DNA of 62,385 bases from contig JAISMY010000108.1 in NCBI GenBank assembly GCA_031276485.1, forward strand, positions 1 to 62,385, given 5' to 3'. The notes under the pieces were generated by a model. That model saw nothing but the letters and a program-made list of their open reading frames with translations, did no database searches and had not been told where the DNA came from. The stretch is from Desulfovibrio sp. Its GTDB lineage: Bacteria > Desulfobacterota > Desulfovibrionia > Desulfovibrionales > Desulfovibrionaceae. Both the position numbers and the translations under genes were made by a program. This document shows, piece after piece, positions 9,860 through 19,854 of this stretch. Position 1 is the first letter of the stretch, and each line of letters starts with the position of its first letter.

Positions 9860-12800
9860 TCAGCGGCGAACGGGCATGGTGCTTCCCCGGACGGGAATCT
9901 TGTCGGAAGAGGTCTTGCCCGCTTCGGGCTTCTGCCTTCGCGGCGCCTGCCGCGCCGGGGCGCCCGATCCTTCAAAAAGCGACCCTATGCCCGTGACCGC
10001 TTTGGCGGGAAGCTCCAGCACGCCCCGAATCAGGCCGAACAACCCGGACCCGGCGGCCTGCATTGTTTCCATAACCATGTCCACGCCGCGGATATTCATG
10101 CGCGGGGAGTCGATGTTTCCGTAAAACTGCACGGGCAGCGTCGGCACTTTGGCAAAGGTCACGCTGACCCTGATATCCAGATCCCTGGTGTTCAGGTCAT
10201 ACCAGCCGCCGCCCGCCATATCCACCATGGGGCCGCCGAGCTTGAAGTTGTCCGAGCGGATGACCCCGCGATCCAGCGGCCCCGAAGCCGAGGCCAGGGA
10301 AAAGGTATTGCGCAGCCGCGAGTCGGGACCGGAGAAAAAGGCCGGGTACATGCCGTCTTTGATATTCAGTTTCCAGGAGCCGGAAAGCCCGGCCGGGTAA
10401 TCCGAGCCGCGCGTGAAGACCCCGTGCAGTTCGGCATCCAGGTCCGTCGTGCCGGCGCAGGATTGTTCGCCGGTATAATCGCCCAGCACCCCTTCCAGGG
10501 CAACGCCGCGCAGGCGCAATCCTCCCCGTTGCAGCCGGATCGCGGAATCCGGCTGCACGGTCCCCTGCAAATCGAGATCACAGACGCCGCCGTAAAATTT
10601 ATCCGTCGTGAAGCGCAGGGAAAATGCGCTGTTATTCAAGACGGCGGTGAAAACGGCGTCTTCGGCCGTCATTTTGCTTTTCCTGAGGCGTTTGGCCTGG
10701 ATGCGCGCATCCACGGCCAGCCCTTTGACAAAAGAAAGATCCGGGCGTTTGTCTTCCGCGGCGCGCTCCCTGCCCGCAACGGTCCGCGCGTTTGCGGGCC
10801 GAACCGGCGCGGCGGCGACTTGCCCGGAGCGGTGGTCCGGCGGCGTCCCGCTTGTGTGCCGGTCCGGAAAAAAACTGTCCAGATCCAGTTGTTCCGATTT
10901 CAGCCGCACCGTCCACATTTCCCGCAGACCGGGGTCGCCCGCCGCCGGTCCGCCGGCAGCGGCAAACGGCGCGCCGCGCACGGCTATTTCTCCGCTCAGG
11001 GGAGAGGAATCAATCTCGGCCCTGATTTTTTCAAGACGCACGCCGTCGGCGCCGCTAAACAGTTCCGCCCGTCCGGACAGCACTTTCGGCGCATGCACGG
11101 CCTCGGGCATGGTTATTTTCCAGGCCGCGAGCAGTTCGCGCAGGCTGAGCTTGAACGAGGGCGCGGCCTGCACGGTGGTTTCCGGCCCGGAAAAATCAAG
11201 GGTGGCCGTCGTTTCCGCGTAGCTGTCCATGCCTTCAAAGGCAGCTTTCCGGATATGCAGCGTTTCGGCGTGGACGTTCCAGACAAAGTCCGCCGTTATT
11301 TTGCCTTTCACAGGGAGGGCGTGGGAGGCTGACGGCAGAGTCATAACTCCGCTCAGGACGCTTTTGCCTTCCACCCGCTCCACAGAGTAGCGTTGCGTCT
11401 TCAGCTCGACGCCTGCGGCGTCGCGCGCGGGCATGGGCGGCCAGATAACGGTTCCGGCAAAGGTCCCTTTGAGGGCGTCGTCTCCCACGGGATGCCGGGA
11501 GGTACGCAGGGTTTGGGCGCCCAGGTTCCATTCGCCGCCGATGACGACGCCCCGTTCGGGCACGGCGTATATGGAGCCGGCGCCCTTGGCGGCGGCGTTC
11601 CCGCAGTCAAGGAACCATTCCCTGCCTCGAAATCTGCCGCTTATCCGCATATTTTTCACCTGGACATCCGCGCGCAGCGGCCAGTCGTCGGCAATGCTCC
11701 CGTCCTGCGCCATAGGCATGTCGATTTCGCAGATTCCGGTCGCGCTGCCTGCGATGCGCGTGCTGCCGGCGCCGTTCTCCGGCAGCAAGCCCAGTTCGGC
11801 CCCGGCAACGGCGTAGTGCATGCGCAGGCCCGCGGCATCCACGTCGATATATCCCTCGGCCCGGCCGCGCAGCAGATTAGCGGCCCTGATGTCCACGCGC
11901 GTCCTGTCCGAGCCGTCCGGGGCCGGATGCACACGTATGTCCAGAGGCCCGCCTTCCACGCCGTGCAACAGTATTTCGTCCGCGTGGACGTTTATGTCGT
12001 ACCCGACGCTTATCCCTTCGCCCGCCTGGGAGGGCGGCGCCGCCGGGTCATCGGGGTACGGGGCCAGGGGCGGATGATCGAAGACCGGAGGCTGCGGAAC
12101 CGGGAGAGACCGCCCGGCAACGCCGAGAAAAGGAAACAATCTGTCCGCGTCCAGCTTGCCCAGAAGCGCGGCCTGCACCACGACAACCGGAGCGCTGAAG
12201 TCCGGCGTGCCGACATTACCTTGCAGGCGTAACCCCCCGGCCTCTGCGCGCAGGTTGCCGGCCTCAACCCTGTCGCTGCTTAAAAACAGGTCGAATTCCC
12301 CGCGCATGGAGTGCAGGGCCTCACGCAAACCCGGCGGCAGAACGCGCCCGAAGCCGAACCAGCGGGTGAGGCTTAACCTGTCCAGCGTCACCTTTCCCGT
12401 GCATTCCGGCGCGGCGAGGTCCACCCGCAAGTCCGCCCGCAGGGCATCACCTTCGCTGTTCAGGGAAAATTCAGGCAGATGCAGAACGGAACCGTCCGCG
12501 TCGAGGGCAAAGCCGGAAGAAAATTCCGCGGTTATCGTTCGGCTGCCGGGGGGAAGCATATCCAGAGCGCCGCTGATGCGCCCCTGCGCGGGCGAAGCTG
12601 GACGCCCTATGCCCGCGGCCAGGGAAAAACGCAGAGAAAGACCGGCATCGGGCAAGGCAAAGGCTGCGGAAACGTGAAAATTCTCGCCTTCCGCCTCCGG
12701 CGCGAAACCGCCGTTGACTTCGCGCAGGCTGAACAGAAGATCGCCGCGGCCTGTATACATGAAAAACCTGCCTTCCCTGACGGCAACGGGCGGCATACCC

Positions 12801-13507
12801 TCGCCGGGCGGGGCGCAGAGCAGTTCGGCAACGTGGCGCAGCGTCTTCAGGCGCGCTTCCCGGCCTGTATCTTCACCGGCCCGGTCAGCGGGCGCGGCGT
12901 TTTTTCCCGGACCGCCGTCCCGGCCGACGCTTGCTCCCGCGCCGTCATCCCGCGCCGCGCTGCCTTGAGCCGTGTTTTCGTTTGCCGTGTTTTCCGCGTA
13001 TCCCGCCGGGCCGGGCAGCCGCAAGCGCCCGCTTGCGCCGTCGAAGGAAAGATTGACGACCGGTTTGTAGAATTCGACCCGTCCGATGCCGAGTTTGCCG
13101 TGGAGCAGGCTTGACGGGTCCAGGTACACGCCGAGGGTCCGCGCGCGGGCCAAGGGTTTATCCCCTCCGTCCTGCGCGCCCGGGCCGTTGCCCGGCGCGG
13201 CTATGAGGACATCCGACGCTTCCAGGCCGGGCGCCGGCAGCAGCACGGGGCGTACGCCGCCGCGAATGCGGAACGGCAGCCCTGAAGCCGCGCTCAACAT
13301 CCTCTGCGCCTCGGACGCAACCAGATCCGGGTTGACCAGGCAGAGAATATACAGGGCCGCCGCAGCGCAAACCAGGAGCAGCAGCAGGGATGCCGCCGCT
13401 TGTCCGAGAACCCGGAGCGCTCCGAAGCGCCGGAAACCTTGCGCCCGCGCGGGCGGAACCCGTACCGCCGGAGGGAGTTTACCAGAATGCGCCATATCGC
13501 GCTCCAC
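9860..13507 (-). CDS. AsmA-family large membrane-anchored protein
   Basis: N-terminal TM; long beta-rich body; C-terminal GGGWYDLNTRDLDIRVSVTFAKVPTLPVQFYGNIDSPRMNIRG typical of AsmA/YhdP-type proteins. Confidence 0.8.
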   Translation of the reverse strand: MERDMAHSGKLPPAVRVPPARAQGFRRFGALRVLGQAAASLLLLLVCAAAALYILCLVNPDLVASEAQRMLSAASGLPFRIRGGVRPVLLPAPGLEASDVLIAAPGNGPGAQDGGDKPLARARTLGVYLDPSSLLHGKLGIGRVEFYKPVVNLSFDGASGRLRLPGPAGYAENTANENTAQGSAARDDGAGASVGRDGGPGKNAAPADRAGEDTGREARLKTLRHVAELLCAPPGEGMPPVAVREGRFFMYTGRGDLLFSLREVNGGFAPEAEGENFHVSAAFALPDAGLSLRFSLAAGIGRPASPAQGRISGALDMLPPGSRTITAEFSSGFALDADGSVLHLPEFSLNSEGDALRADLRVDLAAPECTGKVTLDRLSLTRWFGFGRVLPPGLREALHSMRGEFDLFLSSDRVEAGNLRAEAGGLRLQGNVGTPDFSAPVVVVQAALLGKLDADRLFPFLGVAGRSLPVPQPPVFDHPPLAPYPDDPAAPPSQAGEGISVGYDINVHADEILLHGVEGGPLDIRVHPAPDGSDRTRVDIRAANLLRGRAEGYIDVDAAGLRMHYAVAGAELGLLPENGAGSTRIAGSATGICEIDMPMAQDGSIADDWPLRADVQVKNMRISGRFRGREWFLDCGNAAAKGAGSIYAVPERGVVIGGEWNLGAQTLRTSRHPVGDDALKGTFAGTVIWPPMPARDAAGVELKTQRYSVERVEGKSVLSGVMTLPSASHALPVKGKITADFVWNVHAETLHIRKAAFEGMDSYAETTATLDFSGPETTVQAAPSFKLSLRELLAAWKITMPEAVHAPKVLSGRAELFSGADGVRLEKIRAEIDSSPLSGEIAVRGAPFAAAGGPAAGDPGLREMWTVRLKSEQLDLDSFFPDRHTSGTPPDHRSGQVAAAPVRPANARTVAGRERAAEDKRPDLSFVKGLAVDARIQAKRLRKSKMTAEDAVFTAVLNNSAFSLRFTTDKFYGGVCDLDLQGTVQPDSAIRLQRGGLRLRGVALEGVLGDYTGEQSCAGTTDLDAELHGVFTRGSDYPAGLSGSWKLNIKDGMYPAFFSGPDSRLRNTFSLASASGPLDRGVIRSDNFKLGGPMVDMAGGGWYDLNTRDLDIRVSVTFAKVPTLPVQFYGNIDSPRMNIRGVDMVMETMQAAGSGLFGLIRGVLELPAKAVTGIGSLFEGSGAPARQAPRRQKPEAGKTSSDKIPVRGSTMPVRR

Positions 13508-13697
13508 AACCGCCGACCAGAATCGAGCCCCGGCGCAGCAGCAGAACGATAACTGCGAAAATCAGCAGAAGCTTGAAGCAGGCAAAGCCGGCAGGTTCCA
13601 TAATGTTTGGGTCCCAAGGCGAAACGCCTGCCATAGAGAGAATTTCGGGACGGTCCGCGGGCCGGCGCGGACCGTGCGCTCCGTCCGGCTTGTATTT

Positions 13698-13798
13698 AGG
13701 GAATCTCTAAAAACTCTTTTCCAGACTGAATTGAGCGTTGTAAATCCAGTCTCCGTCAGGTCGGCATGTGACATAAATTTAGTTTTTAGAGGTTCCCT
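13698..13798. repeat. MITE-like element with 18-bp terminal inverted repeats
   Basis: AGGGAATCTCTAAAAACT (13698-13715) and AGTTTTTAGAGGTTCCCT (13781-13798), inverted with one mismatch; abuts a stop codon at 13799. Confidence 0.75.
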
Positions 13799-14482
13799 TT
13801 ACTGAATTTTCAGTGAGCTGACGATTTTGCGTATATCCTGCTCGGCTGCCGCGTTGTCCGGGTCGCATTCCGCGCGCACGGCGATCCCGGCGCCGTCCGG
13901 CAGATAGATGTCCCAGCGCAGGGAGCGCAGGGGCACGCCATTGGCGTCGGCAATCAGCACCCTGTGCAGCAGGGCGAATTTTCCGTCCACTCTTTCGGGA
14001 GACAGCTTTAGTTCCATCAGGGTGAGCTTGTTTTTGCTCTTTTTGACGGCCGCTTTTTCCTGCTCGAACAGTTCCGCGCTGATTCTGTCGAATTCCGCTG
14101 GAGGCAGTTTTTCCGCAAAATCGCGGGGCATGAAGTTGCGCTGTTCGTTGAGCAGGAACAAGGCGGCTACGGATTCAAGGCCCCGTGTCGACGGAGGAGC
14201 CGTAGCGCCGAAAAGCATGATGCGTTCCCCTCCCCTGCGCCGCTGGTCAAGGGCTGTTTTGGAGGCGGCATCGGGGGCAAGTTCGCCGGCCACGGTCCAG
14301 GTCGACGGCAGGCTGAGACTGACTCCGTAAGCCAGATGCTTGCGGTTCGGGTCGGCGGGGCCTGCTTCCTGTTGCGCCGCGTCTTTCGGCACGCAGGAAG
14401 CAATCGAAAAAAACAGGGCGAGAAGGCAGGCTGCGCGGGCGACCTTTCCGGTAAAGCGGGAACACGCTGGTGCCGTATTCAT
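13799..14482 (-). CDS. Predicted lipoprotein, function unknown
   Basis: Signal peptide with lipobox LFFSIASC; ATG at 14482 with RBS AAAGGA. Confidence 0.75.
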   Translation of the reverse strand: MNTAPACSRFTGKVARAACLLALFFSIASCVPKDAAQQEAGPADPNRKHLAYGVSLSLPSTWTVAGELAPDAASKTALDQRRRGGERIMLFGATAPPSTRGLESVAALFLLNEQRNFMPRDFAEKLPPAEFDRISAELFEQEKAAVKKSKNKLTLMELKLSPERVDGKFALLHRVLIADANGVPLRSLRWDIYLPDGAGIAVRAECDPDNAAAEQDIRKIVSSLKIQ

Positions 14483-14552
14483 CAAAATTTCCTTTATGGT
14501 TTGAAACCTCTCCCTTCAGGAAGATTTTCGATTGGCTCCCGGCTGCGCCGGG
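14480..14552 (-). promoter_or_regulatory. Conserved 73-nt leader element, copy A
   Basis: Gapless alignment to 50968-51040; hairpin CCCGGC-GCA-GCCGGG, then GAGAGGTTTCAAACCATAAAGGA before ATG. Confidence 0.65.
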
Positions 14553-14768
14553 AAACTGTCATTTACGCGACTACATCTTACACCGAAGCACGGCACAATT
14601 CAAGACGGGCTGAAAGCCGTAATCCACTGTGAGTGTACACAATACTTGTGTAAATATTGTCATTTTCGTAAAAATGCCGGTGCGGAAAGTTCCTTTCACG
14701 TCCGGCGCGGCCGCCGCTTTTGTTTTTTTGCGCTGAGAATTGAGAAAAGCCGGCAAATCTTCAGACCG

Positions 14769-15788
14769 TCACGCCGATCCGTACAGGATGCGCGGGCTGA
14801 CGGCGCGGACCGCGCCTGTTCCGGTCAGAATCATGGCGGCGCACAGTTCCGAGGCCAGTTTTTTGAAGTACAGGGCCACGCCTTCCGCGCCGCCGCCGAC
14901 CACAGGCGGCACGAGCGGCCTGCCGATGAGCGCGGCATCCGCGCCCATGGCCAGGGCCTTGAGTACATCCGCCCCGGTACGCAGTCCTCCGTCCACAAAA
15001 ATTTTCATCCTGCCGCGCACGGCCGCCGCCACGGCGGGCAGGACTTCGGCTGTTGCCGGGCAGGCTTCCAGAGCCCGGCCGCCGTGGTTGGACACCACAA
15101 TGCCGCTGACGCCCGCGGCGGCCGCGGCGACGGCTTCGTCCGGGGTCATGATGCCCTTGAGGATAACCGGAAGTTTCGTGCTGCGGACTATTTTTTCCAG
15201 GTCCGCCGGGTTTCCTGCGCCGACGGACAATCCGGGCGCGGGCGGACGGAAGGCGGCGGCGTCCACGTCCACGGCGGCGGCGACGGCTCCGGCGTCTTCG
15301 GCCATGCGGATGCGCCTGATGCTTTCTTCAACGCCGTGCGGTTTGACGGTCACGATGCCGCACCCGCCCTGCGCGGCGACGGCGGCGAGACCGGCTTCAA
15401 AAATGCCGGGAACAAAAGCGTCTCCGCTCCAGGCAATGGTTCCTGCCGCGCGGCTGCCCGCGTGCAGGCCGTCCGCCAGTTCTTTCTCGCTCAGAGCCCC
15501 GCCCATGTTGACGGCGGCCCCGGCCAGAGGCGCGGCCATGACCGGCAGGGACAGGCTGTGTCCCCAGAGTTCCGTGCCGGTGTCGGGTACAGGCGAGCTG
15601 TGCAGGGCGCGCAGGTTCAGTTTGACGGCGCGGAACGCGCGCACGTTTTCCATGAAGGCCGCGCCGCTGCCTGTGCCGCCCATGCCGGGCACTTCACCGG
15701 CGCAGACCCGCCCGTCGCAGTTCGCGCATACGCGACAGACACCCTTGAGTTTTTCCCTGGCCTTGATTCTTATTTCACGCATATCCAC
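14769..15788 (-). CDS. FMN-dependent alpha-hydroxy-acid oxidase/dehydrogenase family
   Basis: SLPVMAAPLAGAAVNMGG; LPVILKGIMTPDEAVAAAAAGVSGIVVSNHGGRALEACPATAEVLPAVAAAV; FVDGGLRTGADVLKALAMGADAALIGRPL. Confidence 0.92.
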   Translation of the reverse strand: MDMREIRIKAREKLKGVCRVCANCDGRVCAGEVPGMGGTGSGAAFMENVRAFRAVKLNLRALHSSPVPDTGTELWGHSLSLPVMAAPLAGAAVNMGGALSEKELADGLHAGSRAAGTIAWSGDAFVPGIFEAGLAAVAAQGGCGIVTVKPHGVEESIRRIRMAEDAGAVAAAVDVDAAAFRPPAPGLSVGAGNPADLEKIVRSTKLPVILKGIMTPDEAVAAAAAGVSGIVVSNHGGRALEACPATAEVLPAVAAAVRGRMKIFVDGGLRTGADVLKALAMGADAALIGRPLVPPVVGGGAEGVALYFKKLASELCAAMILTGTGAVRAVSPRILYGSA

Positions 15789-15842
15789 GGCAACACCCCC
15801 GGCTGTTTGTCATTCCTGCAACATGTCAACCGTTGAGAAGGA

Positions 15843-15885
15843 TCTATTGACGCCGATTTGCTTTCTGCTGAAAGCCGATTGGTAT
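15843..15885. repeat. Solo outer-hairpin fragment of repeat family A
   Basis: GATTTGCTTTCTGCTGAAAGCCGATTGGTAT matches an end of the 51825 and 58891 elements; lies 6 nt from a stop codon. Confidence 0.6.
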
Positions 15886-15891
15886 GAGACG

Positions 15892-16902
15892 TCACGCCTG
15901 CCTGCGCGTTTCTCCGATAAACACCCGGCAGTCCATGGGCAGGTCAAGGCCGGCGTCGCGCACGGCGACCGCCCCGGCCGCCTTCATCATATCCTGTATT
16001 TCCCGACCGGTGTAAGCCTTGCCTCCCGGCGTCCCCACCAGCATATTCAAACCGAAGAGGGCCGCGTGACGGGGACCGCTCCTGTCGTCATACAGGGTAA
16101 ATTCCTGAATGCAGAGTAGTCCTCCGGGGTTCAGGCAGGCCGCGGCCGCGGCGATCAGGGCGGCGGCGTCTTCGGCGTTCTCGCCGTGAATGACCTGGGA
16201 AATCCAGGCTACGTCGAAGTTTCCCGGCAGCGGGTCGGTCGTGAAATTGCCGGGGTGAAAGGTGATGCGCTCCTCAAGGCCGAAGCGCGCGATACATTTG
16301 CGCGCCGTCGGTTCGCTGCCGGGCAGATCGAAAACGACGGCCTTCAGTGCGGGATTGTGCCGGCAGAAATAGACGGCATAGGCGCCGGGTCCGCCGCCTA
16401 TGTCGATGAGGCGGGCGCGCCCGGAAAAATCCAGCCCCGAAGCTGCGACGTCGGCCTGCAGGGAAGCCACGTTGAACATGCCCATGAGGAAGTCTTCACG
16501 CTGCTTTTCGTCTTCGGTGAAAACCGACTCGGAGCGTTTTGCGGTGCGGCCCTTGCGCACGGTTTCGGGCAGACGCAGCCAGTTGTTCATAATTTGGGCA
16601 TGGTGGCTGACGATGAAGCCTGTGTATTCCGGCGAGTCACGCGACAAAAGGCGCAGAACGCTCTCCGGGACGGACACCCTGTCTCCGCGCATGTCCAGCA
16701 GTTCGTGGGCGCGCAGGGCGGTTACGAGTACGGCGAGAGCTTCTTCGTTGCAGTCCAGTTCGCGGGCCAGGGCAGGCGTGTCCATGGGGCCTCTGCCGAG
16801 CAGGGTGAAGAGATCCAGGGCGACGCCGGCCTGCAGGGCGCATCCGGCCCAGTAGGCGCCCGACATTTTCAAAAGTTCATCAGCTTTCCATTCTTTTGTC
16901 AC
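15892..16902 (-). CDS. Class I SAM-dependent methyltransferase (O-methyltransferase-like, winged-helix dimerisation domain)
   Basis: RLIDIGGGPGAYAVYFCRHNPALKAVVFDLP; N-terminal helical domain as in acetylserotonin OMT-type enzymes. Confidence 0.88.
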   Translation of the reverse strand: MTKEWKADELLKMSGAYWAGCALQAGVALDLFTLLGRGPMDTPALARELDCNEEALAVLVTALRAHELLDMRGDRVSVPESVLRLLSRDSPEYTGFIVSHHAQIMNNWLRLPETVRKGRTAKRSESVFTEDEKQREDFLMGMFNVASLQADVAASGLDFSGRARLIDIGGGPGAYAVYFCRHNPALKAVVFDLPGSEPTARKCIARFGLEERITFHPGNFTTDPLPGNFDVAWISQVIHGENAEDAAALIAAAAACLNPGGLLCIQEFTLYDDRSGPRHAALFGLNMLVGTPGGKAYTGREIQDMMKAAGAVAVRDAGLDLPMDCRVFIGETRRQA

Positions 16903-16935
16903 GGCCTTGCCCCTCCTTGCGTTTTTCCGGCCGCA

Positions 16936-18216
16936 TCACGGCCTCGTGTCGGTTACCCGCCGCGATTTGCCGAAGGATCGCGGCAGTGTGCCGGGGTTGA
17001 CGATCCTCACCTCCGCGCGGACCAGCACCCTTGAATGCAGGCTTTTTGCCACGCGCGCCGCCAGAAGCGCATCCGCATCGCCGCCCGCGTCTTCCGCCCG
17101 CTCAATTTCCAGCAGCATGGAATCAAGACCGTCCCTGCGGCTCAGATTGATGTGGTATTCGGAGCCGAGGTCGGCATAACCCTGCAGGATGTCGGTGATC
17201 TGCCCTGGATAGATGTTGACGCCGCGGAAAATGATCATGTCGTCGGCGCGCCCGAACAGGCGGTCGTGCCGGGGCATGGAGCATCCGCAGGGACAGGGGT
17301 CGGGAAGCAGGCGGCTGAGGTCGCCGGTCCGGTAGCGGATCAGAGGGCAGGCCTGCTTGCGCAGGCTGGTAACCACCATCTCGCCTGTTTGTCCCGGCGG
17401 GACGGGTTGCCGGCCGGCCGGGTCCACAATTTCGATGACGAAAAGGTCGGCCCAGTAATGCAGACCTTCGTGAACGCGGCATTCCAGCGCGGTGCCGGGG
17501 CCGTACATCTCGGTCATGCCGCCGATGTCGAAGCTCTCTTCAATGCCCAGCGCGCGTTCAAAGGAACGGCGCATCTTCGGGCTGTGGCCTTCCGAACCGA
17601 AAATGACCGTGCGCAGTTTCACCTTGTCCGCCAGCTTATTCCGCTGTACCTCCTCTCCCATGAGCAGGGCCATGGAGGCGGTGCTGCACAGGCAGGTGGA
17701 GCCGAGATCCGTCAGCATCTGCAGTTGTATTTCAAGGTTGCCCGCGCCCACGGGCACGGCCAGGGCGCCGAACAGTTCGCAGCCGGCCTGGAAGCCGGCG
17801 CCCGCTGTCCAGAGACCGTAGCCCACGGCGATCTGCACCCGGTCCTGCGGCGTCAGGCCGGCCAGTTCGAAACAGCGCGCCGTCTGCAGGGCGAAAGTAT
17901 CCACGTCCTCCTGCGTATACGCCAGGATTTTGCGTTTGCCGGTGGTCCCGCTGGAGGCATGGACGCGCACCACTTCCGCCTCCGGCGCGCAGAGCAAAGG
18001 CAGAGGATAGCCCATGCGGAGATCGTCGGCATCCGTAAAGGGCAGCTTGTCCAAATCGTCCAGACCGCGCACCGCGCCGGGGTCTATCCCGGCGGCGGCG
18101 AACTTGGCGCGGTACGCCGGGGAACGGGAACAGGCATCCAGCACGGTCCGGCGCACGCCGTCATCCTGGATACGGCGCAGATCCTCAGCACTGAGTTGGG
18201 GTATGAACCGGCGCAT
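16936..18216 (-). CDS. Phenylacetate-CoA ligase-like AMP-forming ligase
   Basis: HASSGTTGKRKILAYTQEDV; YRTGDLSRLLPDPCPCG; GRADDMIIFRGVNIYPGQI. Confidence 0.92.
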   Translation of the reverse strand: MRRFIPQLSAEDLRRIQDDGVRRTVLDACSRSPAYRAKFAAAGIDPGAVRGLDDLDKLPFTDADDLRMGYPLPLLCAPEAEVVRVHASSGTTGKRKILAYTQEDVDTFALQTARCFELAGLTPQDRVQIAVGYGLWTAGAGFQAGCELFGALAVPVGAGNLEIQLQMLTDLGSTCLCSTASMALLMGEEVQRNKLADKVKLRTVIFGSEGHSPKMRRSFERALGIEESFDIGGMTEMYGPGTALECRVHEGLHYWADLFVIEIVDPAGRQPVPPGQTGEMVVTSLRKQACPLIRYRTGDLSRLLPDPCPCGCSMPRHDRLFGRADDMIIFRGVNIYPGQITDILQGYADLGSEYHINLSRRDGLDSMLLEIERAEDAGGDADALLAARVAKSLHSRVLVRAEVRIVNPGTLPRSFGKSRRVTDTRP

Positions 18217-18414
18217 GCGCCCTCCTGCGTGTCGGCGAAGGCACAAGGCGCGTTTCCGGCAGAGCGCGCGCCGGCCTCTTTCAAAAATCCGCAGCCTGGT
18301 TTAGGATGCGCGCTCACGACATTGTACAGCGCGCGTGAGCTTTAGCATAAAACCTTTTCGGGGAAAAGCCCCGCGGCCGGCGGCGGCTTTTCCGCACGGC
18401 AAGGGAGGCCGGGT

Positions 18415-19854
18415 GTGCGGATTCTGATAATCGGTTCGGGCGGCCGCGAGCATGCCCTGGCGTGGAAACTGGGACAAAGCCGGGAAAAACCCGATATACT
18501 CGTCGCGCCCGGCAACGGCGGCACGGCGCTGGAAGCCCGCAACGCGGATCTGCCGTCCGGCGGCGTCGACCGGCTCATGGAATTCATTCGTGAGCACAAG
18601 GTGGATTTCGTCATTCCAGGCACTGAGCTGCCCCTGGTAAACGGCATCGCCGATGCCTGCGCCCGCGCGGGCGTGCTCTGCTTCGGGCCTGCCGCCTACG
18701 CCGCCCGCCTGGAAGGTTCCAAGTCCTTTGCCAAGGAAGTCATGCGCGAAGCCGGCGTGCCGACGGCGGACTTCGCGGTCTTCAACGATTACGCCGCTGC
18801 GGAAAAGTATGCGCGGGGCAGGAAGCGCCCCCTGGCAGTCAAGGCCGACGGTCTCGCGGCCGGCAAAGGCGTGGTTATGGCCGCAGGCGCTGAAGACGCC
18901 GTTGCCGCCCTGCGCGGCATGATGCTGGAGAAACGGTTCGGCCCGGCCGGGGAAACGGTAGTCATCGAAGACGCGCTGACGGGCGAGGAAGTTTCCCTGC
19001 TGGCCGTTTGCCGTGAAGAAGCGCTTGTCCTCCTGCCCGCTGCCCGGGACCACAAGAGAGCCCTGGATGGAGACAACGGGCCCAATACCGGCGGGATGGG
19101 CGCTTACAGTCCGGCCCCGGTTTTGCCGGAGAGCCGGATGGAGGAGATTGCCGACCTGGTCTTGCGCCCCGTGCTGAAAACCATGAAAAAGCGCGGCGTT
19201 CCTTACTCCGGCGTGCTGTATGCGGGCCTGATGCTGACCGCGGACGGGCCGCGGGCGCTGGAATTCAACGTGCGCTTCGGCGACCCGGAATGCCAGGCCC
19301 TGCTCATGCGTTTCAAGGGCGATCTGCTGGAACTCCTGATCGACTGCGCGAGCGGGCGCCTGAACGATGCCCGGGGTACAGCCGGGAAAGCGCACCCCCC
19401 GCAGGCGGCCGGCTGCGGGTCCGGACGACCGGGCAATACGCTCCCCCGGACGGGTTCAACACGGCCTTCGGCGCTTGCCTTGAACGGCCTGCAAGCCTGC
19501 GCGGGGCCTGCGGACTCCGGCGTTTGTTCCCCGCTCTGGACGGATGAAACGGCCCTGTGCGTGGTCATGGCCGCCGAGGGCTACCCCGGCGAATACCGCA
19601 AAGGCATGACCATTGGGGGCATTGACGAAGCCGAGGCCGGCGTGCCGGGAAAAATCAAGATCTTCCACGCCGGAACCGTTGCGGAGCAGGGACGGATCCG
19701 GGCCTCGGGCGGGCGTGTGCTGGGAGTTACGGCCCTCGGCGCGGATCTGCGGGAGGCACAGGAACGCGCCTATGCGGCCGTTGCCGGCATCAGGCTTGAG
19801 CGGGCCTTTTTCCGGCGCGACATAGGCGACGGCGGATTGAGGGCCTTTAAATGA
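18415..19854 (+). CDS. purD: Phosphoribosylamine-glycine ligase
   Basis: MRILIIGSGGREHALAWKL; DGLAAGKGVV; GDNGPNTGGMGAYSPAPV; LEFNVRFGDPECQ. Confidence 0.97.
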   Translation: MRILIIGSGGREHALAWKLGQSREKPDILVAPGNGGTALEARNADLPSGGVDRLMEFIREHKVDFVIPGTELPLVNGIADACARAGVLCFGPAAYAARLEGSKSFAKEVMREAGVPTADFAVFNDYAAAEKYARGRKRPLAVKADGLAAGKGVVMAAGAEDAVAALRGMMLEKRFGPAGETVVIEDALTGEEVSLLAVCREEALVLLPAARDHKRALDGDNGPNTGGMGAYSPAPVLPESRMEEIADLVLRPVLKTMKKRGVPYSGVLYAGLMLTADGPRALEFNVRFGDPECQALLMRFKGDLLELLIDCASGRLNDARGTAGKAHPPQAAGCGSGRPGNTLPRTGSTRPSALALNGLQACAGPADSGVCSPLWTDETALCVVMAAEGYPGEYRKGMTIGGIDEAEAGVPGKIKIFHAGTVAEQGRIRASGGRVLGVTALGADLREAQERAYAAVAGIRLERAFFRRDIGDGGLRAFK

